Below, piece after piece: positions 1 through 6,176 of a stretch of 12,826 nt of DNA. Made by a program: the position numbers and the translations under genes. The notes below the pieces were generated by a model. It ran no database searches, was not told the origin of the DNA, and saw only the letters and a list, made by a program, of their open reading frames with translations. Numbering within the stretch: position 1 is the first letter of the stretch; every line of letters begins with the position of its first letter. This DNA is from Promethearchaeota archaeon. GTDB lineage: Archaea > Asgardarchaeota > Lokiarchaeia > Sigynarchaeales > SOKP01. The stretch covers positions 1 through 12,826 of the forward strand of contig JAEOTW010000226.1 of NCBI GenBank assembly GCA_016839655.1. The letters are read 5' to 3'.

Positions 1-296
1 AAATAGTAGAATCGCAAGAAATGAGAGGCAAAAAAATAACTACATATTGGCAAAAACTAAAAACCCATGGTTATATTATGGGGAAAAGTATCATAATAAA
101 TATGGAAAGAAGTGAAAAGTTATATGAAAGTCTAAAAATGCGAGGTTTTTCTGGTAAAATTTCATTTGCTCCAATTAAATTAAAACTAACTGATGTGGGG
201 TTATTAATTTTATTCACTTTAATGATCTTTAGTTTTGTTTTTATAATAAATTTAGAATCAATTTATCAAGGTGTTTTTGCATCAATAATGCGGTAG
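1..296 (+). CDS. ECF transporter transmembrane subunit EcfT/CbiQ, C-terminal part (5' end outside window)
   Basis: The reading frame is open through the left edge, with its first full codon at position 3, and stops at TAG 294-296, so only the C-terminal part is visible. EcfT/CbiQ is the membrane scaffold of energy-coupling-factor transporters for vitamins or metal ions and couples the S component to the ATPases. The family carries two short Ala-Arg-Gly-type motifs in its coupling helices. Here they appear as QEMRG and, about 35 residues later, SLKMRGF. The second follows the family-typical stretch with ERSEKLYES. A hydrophobic segment (LLILFTLMIFSFVFII) near the end is a last membrane helix. 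The next gene is an ABC ATPase of the same system whose frame overlaps this 3' end. The substrate cannot be told because no S component is visible. Confidence 0.82.
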   Translation, partial: IVESQEMRGKKITTYWQKLKTHGYIMGKSIIINMERSEKLYESLKMRGFSGKISFAPIKLKLTDVGLLILFTLMIFSFVFIINLESIYQGVFASIMR

Positions 297-1036
297 AAGT
301 AGAAAATTTAAATTTTGGTTATAACTCGGGATTTAAAATACAAAATATATCTTTTAAAATAGAGGAAAATGTTATTTATGGATTAACTGGAAACAATGGT
401 TCAGGTAAAACCACTTTACTAAGATTACTAGTTGGTTTATTAAAACCTAAATCTGGTATAGTAAAAATTTTTAATAAATCACTTACACGAGATAAGAAAG
501 AATTATGGGAAATTAGGAAATCTATTGGATTTTTATTCCAAAATCCTGATGATCAACTATTTGCTCCCACTATACAAGAGGATATTAGTTTTGGGGCTAG
601 AAATTTAAAACTTGATGAGGAAGAAGTTAAGTCTAGAGTTGATTGGGCTTTAGAAGCAGTGGGATTATTAGAATTTAAAGATTATTCCCCTTTTAACCTT
701 TCTTGGGGCCAAAAAAAAAGAGCAGCTTTAGCTGGTTTGCTTGCAATGAAACCAAAATTATTGATTTTGGATGAACCCTTTGCAAACCTTGATTTTAATT
801 CAATTTACAATCACCTTAAAATTTTAGAAAAACTTAGAAAAAAAAATAAAATCACTATATTTTTCACATCTCATAATTTGATTTTCGTAGAACATTGGGC
901 TGATAAAATGTTATTTTTAAATGAGGGAAAGATTATTTTTGATGGTACTCCTCGCAATGGACTGGTAGATTCAAAAGTCAAGCAATTGCTAGGATCTTAT
1001 GATGATATTCTATCATTATTAAAAAAGAGTTATTAA
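281..1036 (+). CDS. ECF transporter ATPase (EcfA/CbiO type) without a canonical start codon
   Basis: ATP-binding subunit that powers the ECF transporter with the EcfT encoded just upstream. All ABC motifs are present in order: Walker A GNNGSGKTT, Q-loop FQNPDDQLF, signature LSWGQKKRAALAG (Trp in the third position; variation there occurs in CbiO-type ATPases), Walker B LLILDEP followed by FANLD, and the H-loop TSHN. The frame opens after TAG 230-232 and overlaps the EcfT 3' end. It has no ATG, GTG or TTG until GTG 659, which lies beyond Walker A and the Q-loop and cannot be the real start. The start given here is the near-cognate ATC at 281 and is arbitrary; homology to the family begins about residue 5 (VEVENLNFGY). 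Other possibilities are a -1 ribosomal frameshift out of EcfT, for example in the run of five T at 274-278, or a one-base sequence error near 290. The size, about 250 residues, is slightly short for the family. Confidence 0.85.
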   Translation: MNNAVEVENLNFGYNSGFKIQNISFKIEENVIYGLTGNNGSGKTTLLRLLVGLLKPKSGIVKIFNKSLTRDKKELWEIRKSIGFLFQNPDDQLFAPTIQEDISFGARNLKLDEEEVKSRVDWALEAVGLLEFKDYSPFNLSWGQKKRAALAGLLAMKPKLLILDEPFANLDFNSIYNHLKILEKLRKKNKITIFFTSHNLIFVEHWADKMLFLNEGKIIFDGTPRNGLVDSKVKQLLGSYDDILSLLKKSY

Positions 1037-1119
1037 TGAATTCAATTAAATCTTTTACTATTAAATTAATTTTAAATTTACTAAATTTATACTTTAATAA
1101 AATTTAATGTAAAAATTTC

Positions 1120-1614
1120 ATGCTCCTTACACTTACTTACTTTCATCAGATTAAAGGACCAAGTGTATTAATATCTTATCCTGATGTTAAATTAGAAGAA
1201 GATATTGTAAACAGACTTCTAAAATTCTTTGATCTTGAAATTGATGAAACATTTTTTGAAATTGTCTTGATAACAAAGAAAAAAAAAATAATTAATTTTC
1301 ATTTTGAAATTCCTTCTGATTGGGGACGAGGGAAAAAAGAGTTTGCTATGCTCTCTCTAATTATGAAAAGAGAATATGAGAGTGAATTAGTTTACGCTTT
1401 TATCGTTGACGCTTCTTATAAAATCCTTAAAACTAATAATGTGTTTAAAGCATTATATAAAGATGATGATTTTCGTAATAATAGTGATATAGAAATCGAT
1501 ATTGCTTATGAACAGATAAGAAAAATTCTATTTGACTGTTTAAATAGTTTGATTTCAAGAATAGAAGATAGAATTAAAGGAGTAAATCGAAAAGATCCCT
1601 TTCCTTTTTCTTAA
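1120..1614 (+). CDS. Small protein of likely longin/profilin-like fold, function unknown
   Basis: A 164-residue protein with no membrane segment. I do not recognise a named family with certainty. The N-terminus (LLTLTYFHQIKGPSVLISYP) has the look of a first beta strand followed by a Gly-Pro turn, as in longin and Roadblock-type profilin-like folds that Asgard archaea encode in many copies. A central stretch reads FHFEIPSDWGRGKKEFAML, with an Arg-Gly and a conserved-looking aromatic/acidic pattern. The C-terminus is a charged amphipathic helix ending in DPFPFS. An A/T-rich TATA-like stretch at 1084-1093 lies about 27 nt before ATG 1120, so the mRNA may be leaderless. The 3' 45 codons and the palindrome after the stop reappear in degraded form at 3041-3197. 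Two Roadblock-like genes lie at 3541-4567. The fold assignment is inference. Confidence 0.6.
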   Translation: MLLTLTYFHQIKGPSVLISYPDVKLEEDIVNRLLKFFDLEIDETFFEIVLITKKKKIINFHFEIPSDWGRGKKEFAMLSLIMKREYESELVYAFIVDASYKILKTNNVFKALYKDDDFRNNSDIEIDIAYEQIRKILFDCLNSLISRIEDRIKGVNRKDPFPFS

Positions 1615-1615
1615 A

Positions 1616-1631
1616 AACAAAAATTTTTGTT
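1616..1631 (+). terminator. Perfect 16-bp palindrome after the longin-like gene, likely terminator
   Basis: AACAAAAATTTTTGTT is a perfect palindrome beginning 2 nt after the stop codon and contains five T in a row, as U-rich archaeal terminators do. The degraded gene copy downstream has AATAAAAATTTTTATT at the same place, so the C-G pair changed to T-A with symmetry kept. Such an A/T palindrome forms only a weak hairpin, so a protein-binding site is an alternative. Confidence 0.4.
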
Positions 1632-1693
1632 AACTCAAATTTTATTTATGAATTTCCTCACAATATTTAGTATTTGATCTCATAAAAGAATAA

Positions 1694-1825
1694 ATTCTAC
1701 TATTATACTACTATTATCAAAAATTCTAAAAAGTTAATATTTTCTGATTTTACTACTATTATTCTACTTCTATCAAAAACCCTACTACAAAGATTTAAAT
1801 ATATGATCAGTTTATAGTAGTAACA
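1694..1825 (+). promoter_or_regulatory. Promoter and repeated operator-like motifs upstream of the LRR gene
   Basis: TTTAAATATAT at 1794-1804 is a good archaeal TATA box. Counting about 25-27 nt places the transcription start at about 1825, so the LRR mRNA is probably leaderless. Upstream, TACTACTATTAT occurs twice as a direct repeat (1706-1717 and 1751-1762), and each copy is associated with a nearby TATCAAAAA string. A reverse-complement partner, ATAGTAGTAA at 1814-1823 against TTACTACTAT at 1750-1759, sits at the predicted start site. This arrangement resembles operators on both sides of the TATA box. The HTH of the downstream protein is a possible ligand (inference). Confidence 0.45.
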
Positions 1826-3037
1826 GTGATTAACATGACAAGAAAGTCTAATAAAAAAAAATATGAACGTATACTTGAACGCCTTGCGAAAGGTGAAAAA
1901 CAATCTTCGATTGTAATAGCTGAAAAATGTTCCTATGGTACTATTTCAGCAGCAAAACAGTGGGATAAGAATGGAAGACCTGCTTCGATTACCACTATAA
2001 GAAGCACATCAACAAATAGAACTAAAATTGTGCTCCCAATACCAAATTTCTGGCTTGAATGTTTAAATGAAGATATAATGTCAGGAATTTGGAATGATTA
2101 TTCTGATGCAATTGTTGATATTATACGGACTTATTTTAGAACTCGAATGGAACCTTACACCCATACTCAGATAGAAACCCCCAGAGGTGGTAGAGGGCCT
2201 ACAGGTCTAAGAAAGGAGATAATAGGGGAACTTAAAGATTCCTTTTCACAGGGTCGAGAATACCTCAAACCATATGACGTTTCAATAGCAAAACGTATAA
2301 GAGCAAAACGTATAAAGGAGAGTAATGAAGAGCTTATAAAAAGGAATTTTATAAAAACGAGAGAGAGATTTTCTTCAATAATTGAGGATCAAAAATCAGA
2401 GACATATATTTATAAAAATTATCACGGGGAACCATTGATAGAAGAAGAATATGATGTTTTAATAGAGATAGAACAACAAGTTGGGGAAATTCCTAAATGG
2501 GAGGGGGAGTTTACTCCAGGAGATTATGTGTATACGTCAACTAACATAAGAACATATAATTTCAGTTATGTCCTTTTAGGCAATCATGTCATTAAACTTA
2601 ATATATGTGATAAAGGTTTAAACCACTTACCAGAATCGATTGATCAATTAAAATTTTTACAAATCCTTGATTTAAGAAACAATAATCTAACCGAACTTCC
2701 CGAATCTATTGGAAATTTAGAATTTCTTGAAGAGCTTATTCTTCACGATAATGCACTTAGATCCGTTCCTAATTCAATTGGAAACCTTAAAAATCTTGGT
2801 GTACTCCATTTAGAAAATAACGATCTTACAACTTTGCCTGATACAATTTGTAACCTTAAAACCACGTATCCTATTGGATTGGCTAATAATAAAATCGCTT
2901 CACTCAGTGAGAAAATTCTAGAAACGTGTATGCCGCAAGTAAAGGTTACTAAATACGCGAAGGTACACGGGATAAGAAAAAAGATTCAGTGTGAGTTAGA
3001 TTTGGCAGGAAATCCTATAATGGAAGCAAAAAAATAA
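1826..3037 (+). CDS. HTH-LRR protein (N-terminal helix-turn-helix-like region, C-terminal leucine-rich repeats)
   Basis: A 403-residue protein. Residues about 11-50 look like a basic helix-turn-helix (KYERILERLAKGEKQ, then SYGTISAAKQW). Residues 50-250 form a charged middle part I do not recognise. Residues about 268-359 hold four leucine-rich repeats of exactly 23 residues each (268, 291, 314 and 337), with the pattern LPxSIGNLxxLxxLxLxxNxLxx; a degenerate cap continues to the end. LRR domains bind proteins, so this may be a DNA-binding protein with a protein-sensing end. There is no signal peptide or membrane segment. The start is GTG 1826, or ATG 1835 three codons later; the TATA box at 1794-1804 fits a leaderless mRNA at either. 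The gene sits between the longin-like gene and a degraded copy of that gene's 3' end, which begins directly after this stop codon, suggesting insertion or recombination here. Codon use seems somewhat less AT-biased than in the neighbours. Confidence 0.75.
   Translation: MINMTRKSNKKKYERILERLAKGEKQSSIVIAEKCSYGTISAAKQWDKNGRPASITTIRSTSTNRTKIVLPIPNFWLECLNEDIMSGIWNDYSDAIVDIIRTYFRTRMEPYTHTQIETPRGGRGPTGLRKEIIGELKDSFSQGREYLKPYDVSIAKRIRAKRIKESNEELIKRNFIKTRERFSSIIEDQKSETYIYKNYHGEPLIEEEYDVLIEIEQQVGEIPKWEGEFTPGDYVYTSTNIRTYNFSYVLLGNHVIKLNICDKGLNHLPESIDQLKFLQILDLRNNNLTELPESIGNLEFLEELILHDNALRSVPNSIGNLKNLGVLHLENNDLTTLPDTICNLKTTYPIGLANNKIASLSEKILETCMPQVKVTKYAKVHGIRKKIQCELDLAGNPIMEAKK
2287..2316 (+). repeat. 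Tandem 15-bp repeat inside the LRR gene
   Basis: AGCAAAACGTATAAG is followed directly by AGCAAAACGTATAAA (one mismatch). It encodes a repeated basic AKRIR-AKRIK segment in the unrecognised middle part of the protein. A recent in-frame duplication is the simplest reading. Confidence 0.7.
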
Positions 3038-3040
3038 GAT

Positions 3041-3180
3041 GTAAATGATACCGATTTTGAAATAGATATTATGTATGAATAGATAAAAAAATACTATTTA
3101 ATTGTCTAACTAATTTGATATTAAGAATTGAAGATAAAGTTAAGGATGTTGATAAAAAAGAACCTTTCCCTTTTTCTTAA
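3041..3180 (+). pseudogene. Degraded second copy of the 3' end of the longin-like gene (1120-1614)
   Basis: Read in frame from 3041, this stretch matches the last 45 residues of the gene at 1120-1614 at 29 positions by my hand alignment, and both end in PFPFS followed by TAA. The segment IKKILFNCL corresponds to IRKILFDCL in the intact gene. A TAG stop (3080-3082) replaces the Gln codon of the intact copy, and no start or N-terminal part remains. The similarity starts within a few bases of the stop codon of the LRR gene, as if that gene had replaced the rest of a tandem paralogue. The match continues past the stop into the downstream palindrome (3182-3197). Confidence 0.8.
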
Positions 3181-3181
3181 A

Positions 3182-3197
3182 AATAAAAATTTTTATT
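3182..3197 (+). terminator. Perfect 16-bp palindrome after the degraded gene copy
   Basis: AATAAAAATTTTTATT is the counterpart of the palindrome at 1616-1631. One symmetric pair of changes (C to T and G to A) keeps it perfect. It lies at the position of a terminator for the lost gene and also about 25-30 nt upstream of the predicted 5' end of the RNA candidate at 3220, so part of it could now act as a TATA element. Confidence 0.35.
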
Positions 3198-3219
3198 AAA
3201 ACAATATTCTATTATTATA

Positions 3220-3426
3220 TTGGGACAACAATGATGGAATAACCGCATGCTCGAGGACTCATATGATGCAAATATGATTATGTAGTGCAAATTAATGCGA
3301 ATATTCGGAGTTGATTAATCAATACTCTTCCTGAAAATATGGGCTCTTAACTTAGCTTTTAATGGTGAATACCACAGCAATGAAGTTCGAGTCAGTACCC
3401 AGCCAGGAAACATGATTATGTCCCAA
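3220..3426 (+). ncRNA. Candidate structured non-coding RNA of about 207 nt, family unknown
   Basis: This stretch has no open frame and is visibly richer in G and C than the surrounding non-coding DNA, as structured RNAs are in AT-rich genomes. Helices found by eye: a closing helix TTGGGACA (3220-3227) with TGTCCCAA (3419-3426); a 10-bp helix GAATA/CGCAT (3237-3248) with ATGCG/TATTC (3295-3306) around a 2x2 internal loop; inside it a hairpin TCATAT (3259-3264) with ATATGA (3272-3277); a hairpin GAGT-TGA (3308-3314) with TCA-AT-ACTC (3319-3327); and a long arm GGCTC/AACTT (3342-3353) with AAGTT/GAGTC (3383-3393), capped by TGGT-GAAT-ACCA (3363-3374). The long arm contains a G-U pair (3343-3392), which favours the + strand. 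A TATA-like A/T run at 3189-3198 fits a start near 3220. It matches no family I know; RNase P and SRP RNA signature sequences are absent. After it, 3427-3540 holds a weak AGGC/GCCT hairpin (3429-3448) and a T run near 3462, and I see nothing else there. Confidence 0.5.
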
Positions 3427-3540
3427 AAAGGCATATAAATTAAAGCCTAGCACGAGAGAACATTTTTGATTTGAAAGGTATATCCTTAATATGAAAAAAC
3501 AGTGTTAGTGTTTTAGGCAACAATAATATGCTGATTTCTT

Positions 3541-4011
3541 TTATAACATACCCATAGTATCAGAACTAAATAATTCTTTCACTTCTTTACCTAACTCTGC
3601 TTGGTCAGTTTGTAAGTATCTATTCAAAATTAAAGCAATATTCTTTGCCCATTTTTTCATAGTCGCTCGAATAAATCCTATTTGAGCATTTTTATCAGCA
3701 ACAATACATAAAACTCCTTTACCCACTTTCATCGAAAAAATCATGCCTTCAAGATATTCTGTAATTTGAAGGTCAATCGCCCCATAACCTAGGATATGGC
3801 CTTGTTCCTCTCCTGCAACAAAAACAGCTCCCCCTATAGCACCAATTTTTTCGACAGAAATAGCATTCTCATTAGAAAACTTAAACTTAGATTGACTTAA
3901 GATAGTTATTCCTGTATCATCAGTGATGAGCGCAAATTTTAACCCTGGCGTACTATTAATTATTAAAGTTAAAATCTTCTTTAATCTAAGCTCATCCTCA
4001 GAAAAACTCAA
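3541..4011 (-). CDS. Roadblock/LC7 domain protein
   Basis: A 156-residue single-domain Roadblock/LC7 protein. The family includes MglB and dynein light chain 7. Members form dimers that bind and regulate small Ras-like GTPases, and Asgard genomes hold many copies. Visible hallmarks: an N-terminal helix, the strand LKFALITDDTGITILSQS, a central helix with VEKIGAIGGAVFVAG, the strand pair ILGYGAIDLQ and YLEGMIFSMKVG, then GVLCIVADKNAQIGFIRATM leading into a long C-terminal helix. There is no membrane segment. The only start before the domain is TTG 4009-4011, four codons after an in-frame stop, with GGTTGAT just upstream as a partial Shine-Dalgarno match. No GTPase gene is in the window. Confidence 0.8.
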   Translation of the reverse strand: MSFSEDELRLKKILTLIINSTPGLKFALITDDTGITILSQSKFKFSNENAISVEKIGAIGGAVFVAGEEQGHILGYGAIDLQITEYLEGMIFSMKVGKGVLCIVADKNAQIGFIRATMKKWAKNIALILNRYLQTDQAELGKEVKELFSSDTMGML

Positions 4012-4219
4012 ATTTATATCAACCTATTGATTATTATCTCTTTTCCCATCAGTTTCTTTAAGGTTAAAACGTATTTATTTAAACCAAACTTTATATTTTT
4101 ACCTTATCCTAACTTGAGATAATGAAGATATTATAAATATAAAAATTTAAGTAAACTATGTGTTTTTTTACGGAACGTAATAAAAAACAATTTTAATTTA
4201 TTTAGTGTATAATTCTTTG

Positions 4220-4567
4220 TTAGAAAAGCTCCTGTGATTTAATTAATCCTTTCAATGGTTTCAGACGACTTTTATATTCTTTCGATTTTTCTAATAATAC
4301 TAATAATTTGTAATTTTTAGATTTATCTAAATCTCGTTTAATTTGAACCAGATGTGGATCTTCTATAAACCCTCCCTTTTTAACAATTGCTGATAACGCT
4401 AATGTGTTTTCAAGTACCCACAATTTCTTCGATATCTTAGACGCGATCGGGAAACCGTGACGATCAGTAATAACTCCTGCCACAAAGTTTGGAAAATTTT
4501 TCTCTATTCTGTATAAAAAATAATTAGCCTCACTTTGGTTTACTAGTTTATCCATTCTTATTAGCAC
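4220..4567 (-). CDS. Short Roadblock/LC7-like protein
   Basis: A 115-residue protein. Its N-terminal part, FPNFVAGVITDRHGFPIASKI, has the typical first hairpin of the Roadblock fold (a hydrophobic strand, then D-x-x-G-x-P/T and a second strand). A helix (LENTLALSAIVKKGGF) and a further strand (YKLLVLLEKS) follow. It is shorter than the neighbour at 3541-4011, and the last strand and C-terminal helix seem reduced. It may therefore be a minimal or diverged member that pairs with another Roadblock protein. Start ATG 4565-4567; ATG 4553-4555 four codons later is an alternative. The 208 bp between the two genes (4012-4219) are A/T rich, with no other feature I can support. Confidence 0.6.
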   Translation of the reverse strand: MLIRMDKLVNQSEANYFLYRIEKNFPNFVAGVITDRHGFPIASKISKKLWVLENTLALSAIVKKGGFIEDPHLVQIKRDLDKSKNYKLLVLLEKSKEYKSRLKPLKGLIKSQELF

Positions 4568-4732
4568 CTAATCTATCAATATGATCTAATTGAAGTTATT
4601 ATATCATTAAATGTTATATTATGAAGATAATACTAATTTTAAATTAGAAGAAGTCCTGAACCTTAAAAATTAAGGAGTTATACCAATAATATAAAGATAA
4701 TACATTATAAATTAGATATTATTAATTTTAGG

Positions 4733-5710
4733 CTATTTGTTATTTCTCTTTAATGATATCCCTAAATTTAAATTTTCTACGAGCTCACTAAAACGATTTC
4801 GAACAGTTACTTCTGTTACACAGCTAACCCGAGCAATTTTTCTTTGAGTTCTTCTTTCATTAGATAAAATGCAAGAGGCATAAATAGCTGCTGCACAAAC
4901 TCCCGTTGGGCCTCTACCAGAGGTTAAGCCCCGTTCTTCTGCCATTCTTATTATGATCTTTGCGGTTTTCTGGCAATTATTAGTTAATTCCAATTCTGAA
5001 ATAAACCTTGTAAGGAAGTCGATAGGTTTAGTTGGATTTAATTCTAAAGATAATTCATTAGATATAAATCTGAAAGATCTTCCAATTTCTTTTTTATCTA
5101 CCCGTGCAACTTCAGCGATCTCATTTAATGTACGAGGAACCTTATACATTCTACAAGCAGCATATAAACTAGCAGCAGCTACACCTTCTATACTTCTTCC
5201 ACGAATTAAATGAGCTCCAACTGCATCACGATATATTTTAGCTGAACATTCTCGCAAATTCTTTTGAAGATCAAGGTTGGAAGCCATTCGGTCAAGTTCG
5301 CTTAATGCAAAAGTTAGGTTTCTTTCAGTTGCATCAGAGACCCTAATCCGACTCTGCCACTTTCTAAGTCTATATATCTGACCTCTCAATTTAGCAGGAA
5401 TCTCCTTTCCAAAAATATCTCGATTCTTCCAATCTATCATAGTACTAAGCCCTTTATCGTGTATCATATACGTCATGGGAGCGCCAGTTCTAGTTCTCTT
5501 CTTTTTTTGATCAGCATCAAATGCTCTCCATTCTGGACCGCGATCAATATGTTTTTCTGAATGAACTAAACCACATTCTTCACAGACTAATAATCCTCTA
5601 TTTTCATCGAAAAATATATCCTTTCCACATTCATTACAAATATCAATTTCTGTATATGAGTCATCCTCTAATACAGATTTCAGATCTCTCCAACTTGAAA
5701 TAAAAAACAC
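4733..5710 (-). CDS. tfb: Transcription initiation factor B (TFB, TFIIB homologue)
   Basis: A 325-residue general transcription factor that binds the TBP-DNA complex and the BRE element and recruits RNA polymerase. Domains: zinc ribbon with C25, C28, C43 and C46; the conserved B-reader/linker region with [11 protein letters not shown] (56-67), then [10 protein letters not shown] and HDKGLST; cyclin repeat 1 at about 120-217; and cyclin repeat 2 at about 220-315, with the BRE-contacting helix-turn-helix [20 protein letters not shown] (287-306). The length is normal. The start is GTG 5708-5710: an in-frame TAA lies three codons upstream, and no other start occurs before the zinc ribbon. The N-terminal extension before the first Cys (about 24 residues) is a little long. 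It lies 54 bp downstream of gar1 on the same strand, an adjacency also seen in other archaea. Confidence 0.95.
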   Translation of the reverse strand: MFFISSWRDLKSVLEDDSYTEIDICNECGKDIFFDENRGLLVCEECGLVHSEKHIDRGPEWRAFDADQKKKRTRTGAPMTYMIHDKGLSTMIDWKNRDIFGKEIPAKLRGQIYRLRKWQSRIRVSDATERNLTFALSELDRMASNLDLQKNLRECSAKIYRDAVGAHLIRGRSIEGVAAASLYAACRMYKVPRTLNEIAEVARVDKKEIGRSFRFISNELSLELNPTKPIDFLTRFISELELTNNCQKTAKIIIRMAEERGLTSGRGPTGVCAAAIYASCILSNERRTQRKIARVSCVTEVTVRNRFSELVENLNLGISLKRNNK

Positions 5711-5764
5711 CTTTTTTTACATTAATCTTGATTTCTTAGAGAAATATTAACGATTTCTATCCTT

Positions 5765-6019
5765 TTAATTTATTTTTGTGTAAATTTTATCATCGGGGTT
5801 AAAATTTTGATTAGGTAAGGCTTTGATTGAAATAAAAGGAAAATTGATCGGACCAAAAACATCTTTGATGAATCCAATTTTCTCGTACTTTTCATTATAT
5901 ACAGAATTTTTAATAATCTGTTCTAAATTATTATCCCATTGTTTTGCTCTAAATATTTGATGATTTTTCGATGAATTTCCAATATAGAATAGATTTAATT
6001 TAACCCAGTTCTTTTTCAA
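5765..6019 (-). CDS. gar1: H/ACA ribonucleoprotein subunit Gar1
   Basis: An 84-residue protein. Gar1 binds Cbf5 (the pseudouridine synthase) in H/ACA guide RNPs and controls substrate loading and release. The C-terminal half carries the family core: KIGFIKDVFGPINFPFISIK (47-66), followed by a short D-D-K-I-Y-x-K ending that matches the GDKLYVK-type strand of archaeal Gar1. The size is typical for the archaeal protein. The start is TTG 6017-6019; an in-frame TAG lies five codons upstream and there is no Met codon within the protein. GGGGAT a few bases before it may serve as a weak ribosome binding site. It precedes tfb by 54 bp and is probably co-transcribed with it. Confidence 0.82.
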   Translation of the reverse strand: MKKNWVKLNLFYIGNSSKNHQIFRAKQWDNNLEQIIKNSVYNEKYEKIGFIKDVFGPINFPFISIKALPNQNFNPDDKIYTKIN

Positions 6020-6072
6020 GAGATCCCCTAGCTAAGCGGATGAAATTTAATTTAAAATAAATGATGGTTGTT

Positions 6073-6086
6073 AATATTTAAATATA
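6073..6086 (-). promoter_or_regulatory. TATA-like palindrome upstream of gar1
   Basis: The stretch around ATATTTAAATAT (6074-6085) is a symmetric TATA-like element about 55-65 bp before the gar1 start, in the 157-bp gap between raSEA and gar1. It could drive the gar1-tfb unit from a start site near 6050. A second A/T run (TTTAAATTAAATTT) lies closer to the gene. Which of the two is used cannot be told from sequence. Confidence 0.3.
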
Positions 6087-6176
6087 ATGGTTTTTAATTC
6101 CCATTCTTACAAAAATGGAAATACGTTTTTAACCACCTTACAACTGATTTTATCGTTGAAATTGCCAAAAACTATT

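Noticed and set aside
659..1036. A short ATPase starting at GTG 659
   Set aside because: It would lack Walker A and the Q-loop, both of which are intact in the same frame upstream, so it is a truncated reading of the full EcfA.
3080..3082. In-frame TAG in the degraded gene copy read as pyrrolysine
   Set aside because: The frame has no start and lacks the whole N-terminal part, so the TAG is simply decay of a Gln codon. Nothing else in the window suggests pyrrolysine use.
3229..3336. C box-like ATGATGG and D box-like CTGA, suggesting a C/D guide RNA
   Set aside because: They lie about 100 nt apart with a stable helix between them, there are no clear C' and D' boxes, and archaeal C/D RNAs are usually about 60 nt.
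3385..3393. GTTCGAGTC, which looks like a tRNA T-loop
   Set aside because: The flanking bases do not form a T stem, and there is no acceptor, D arm or anticodon arm at the right distances. The bases are better explained as one side of the 10-bp arm of the RNA candidate.
3220..3426. RNase P RNA or SRP RNA
   Set aside because: I could not find the conserved RNase P core sequences or the SRP helix 8 loop motif, and the size is small for either in most archaea.
4953..5213. 86-codon open frame on the + strand inside tfb
   Set aside because: It lies fully opposite well conserved TFB cyclin-repeat codons and has no recognisable domain; it is a shadow frame. The same holds for frames at 1703-1903, 5521-5703, 6487-6687, 8070-8276 and 11837-12052.
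6101..6118. CCATT/AATGG hairpin as a terminator of raSEA
   Set aside because: The stem is short, has a mismatch and is not followed by a T tract on the - strand, so I did not list it as a feature.
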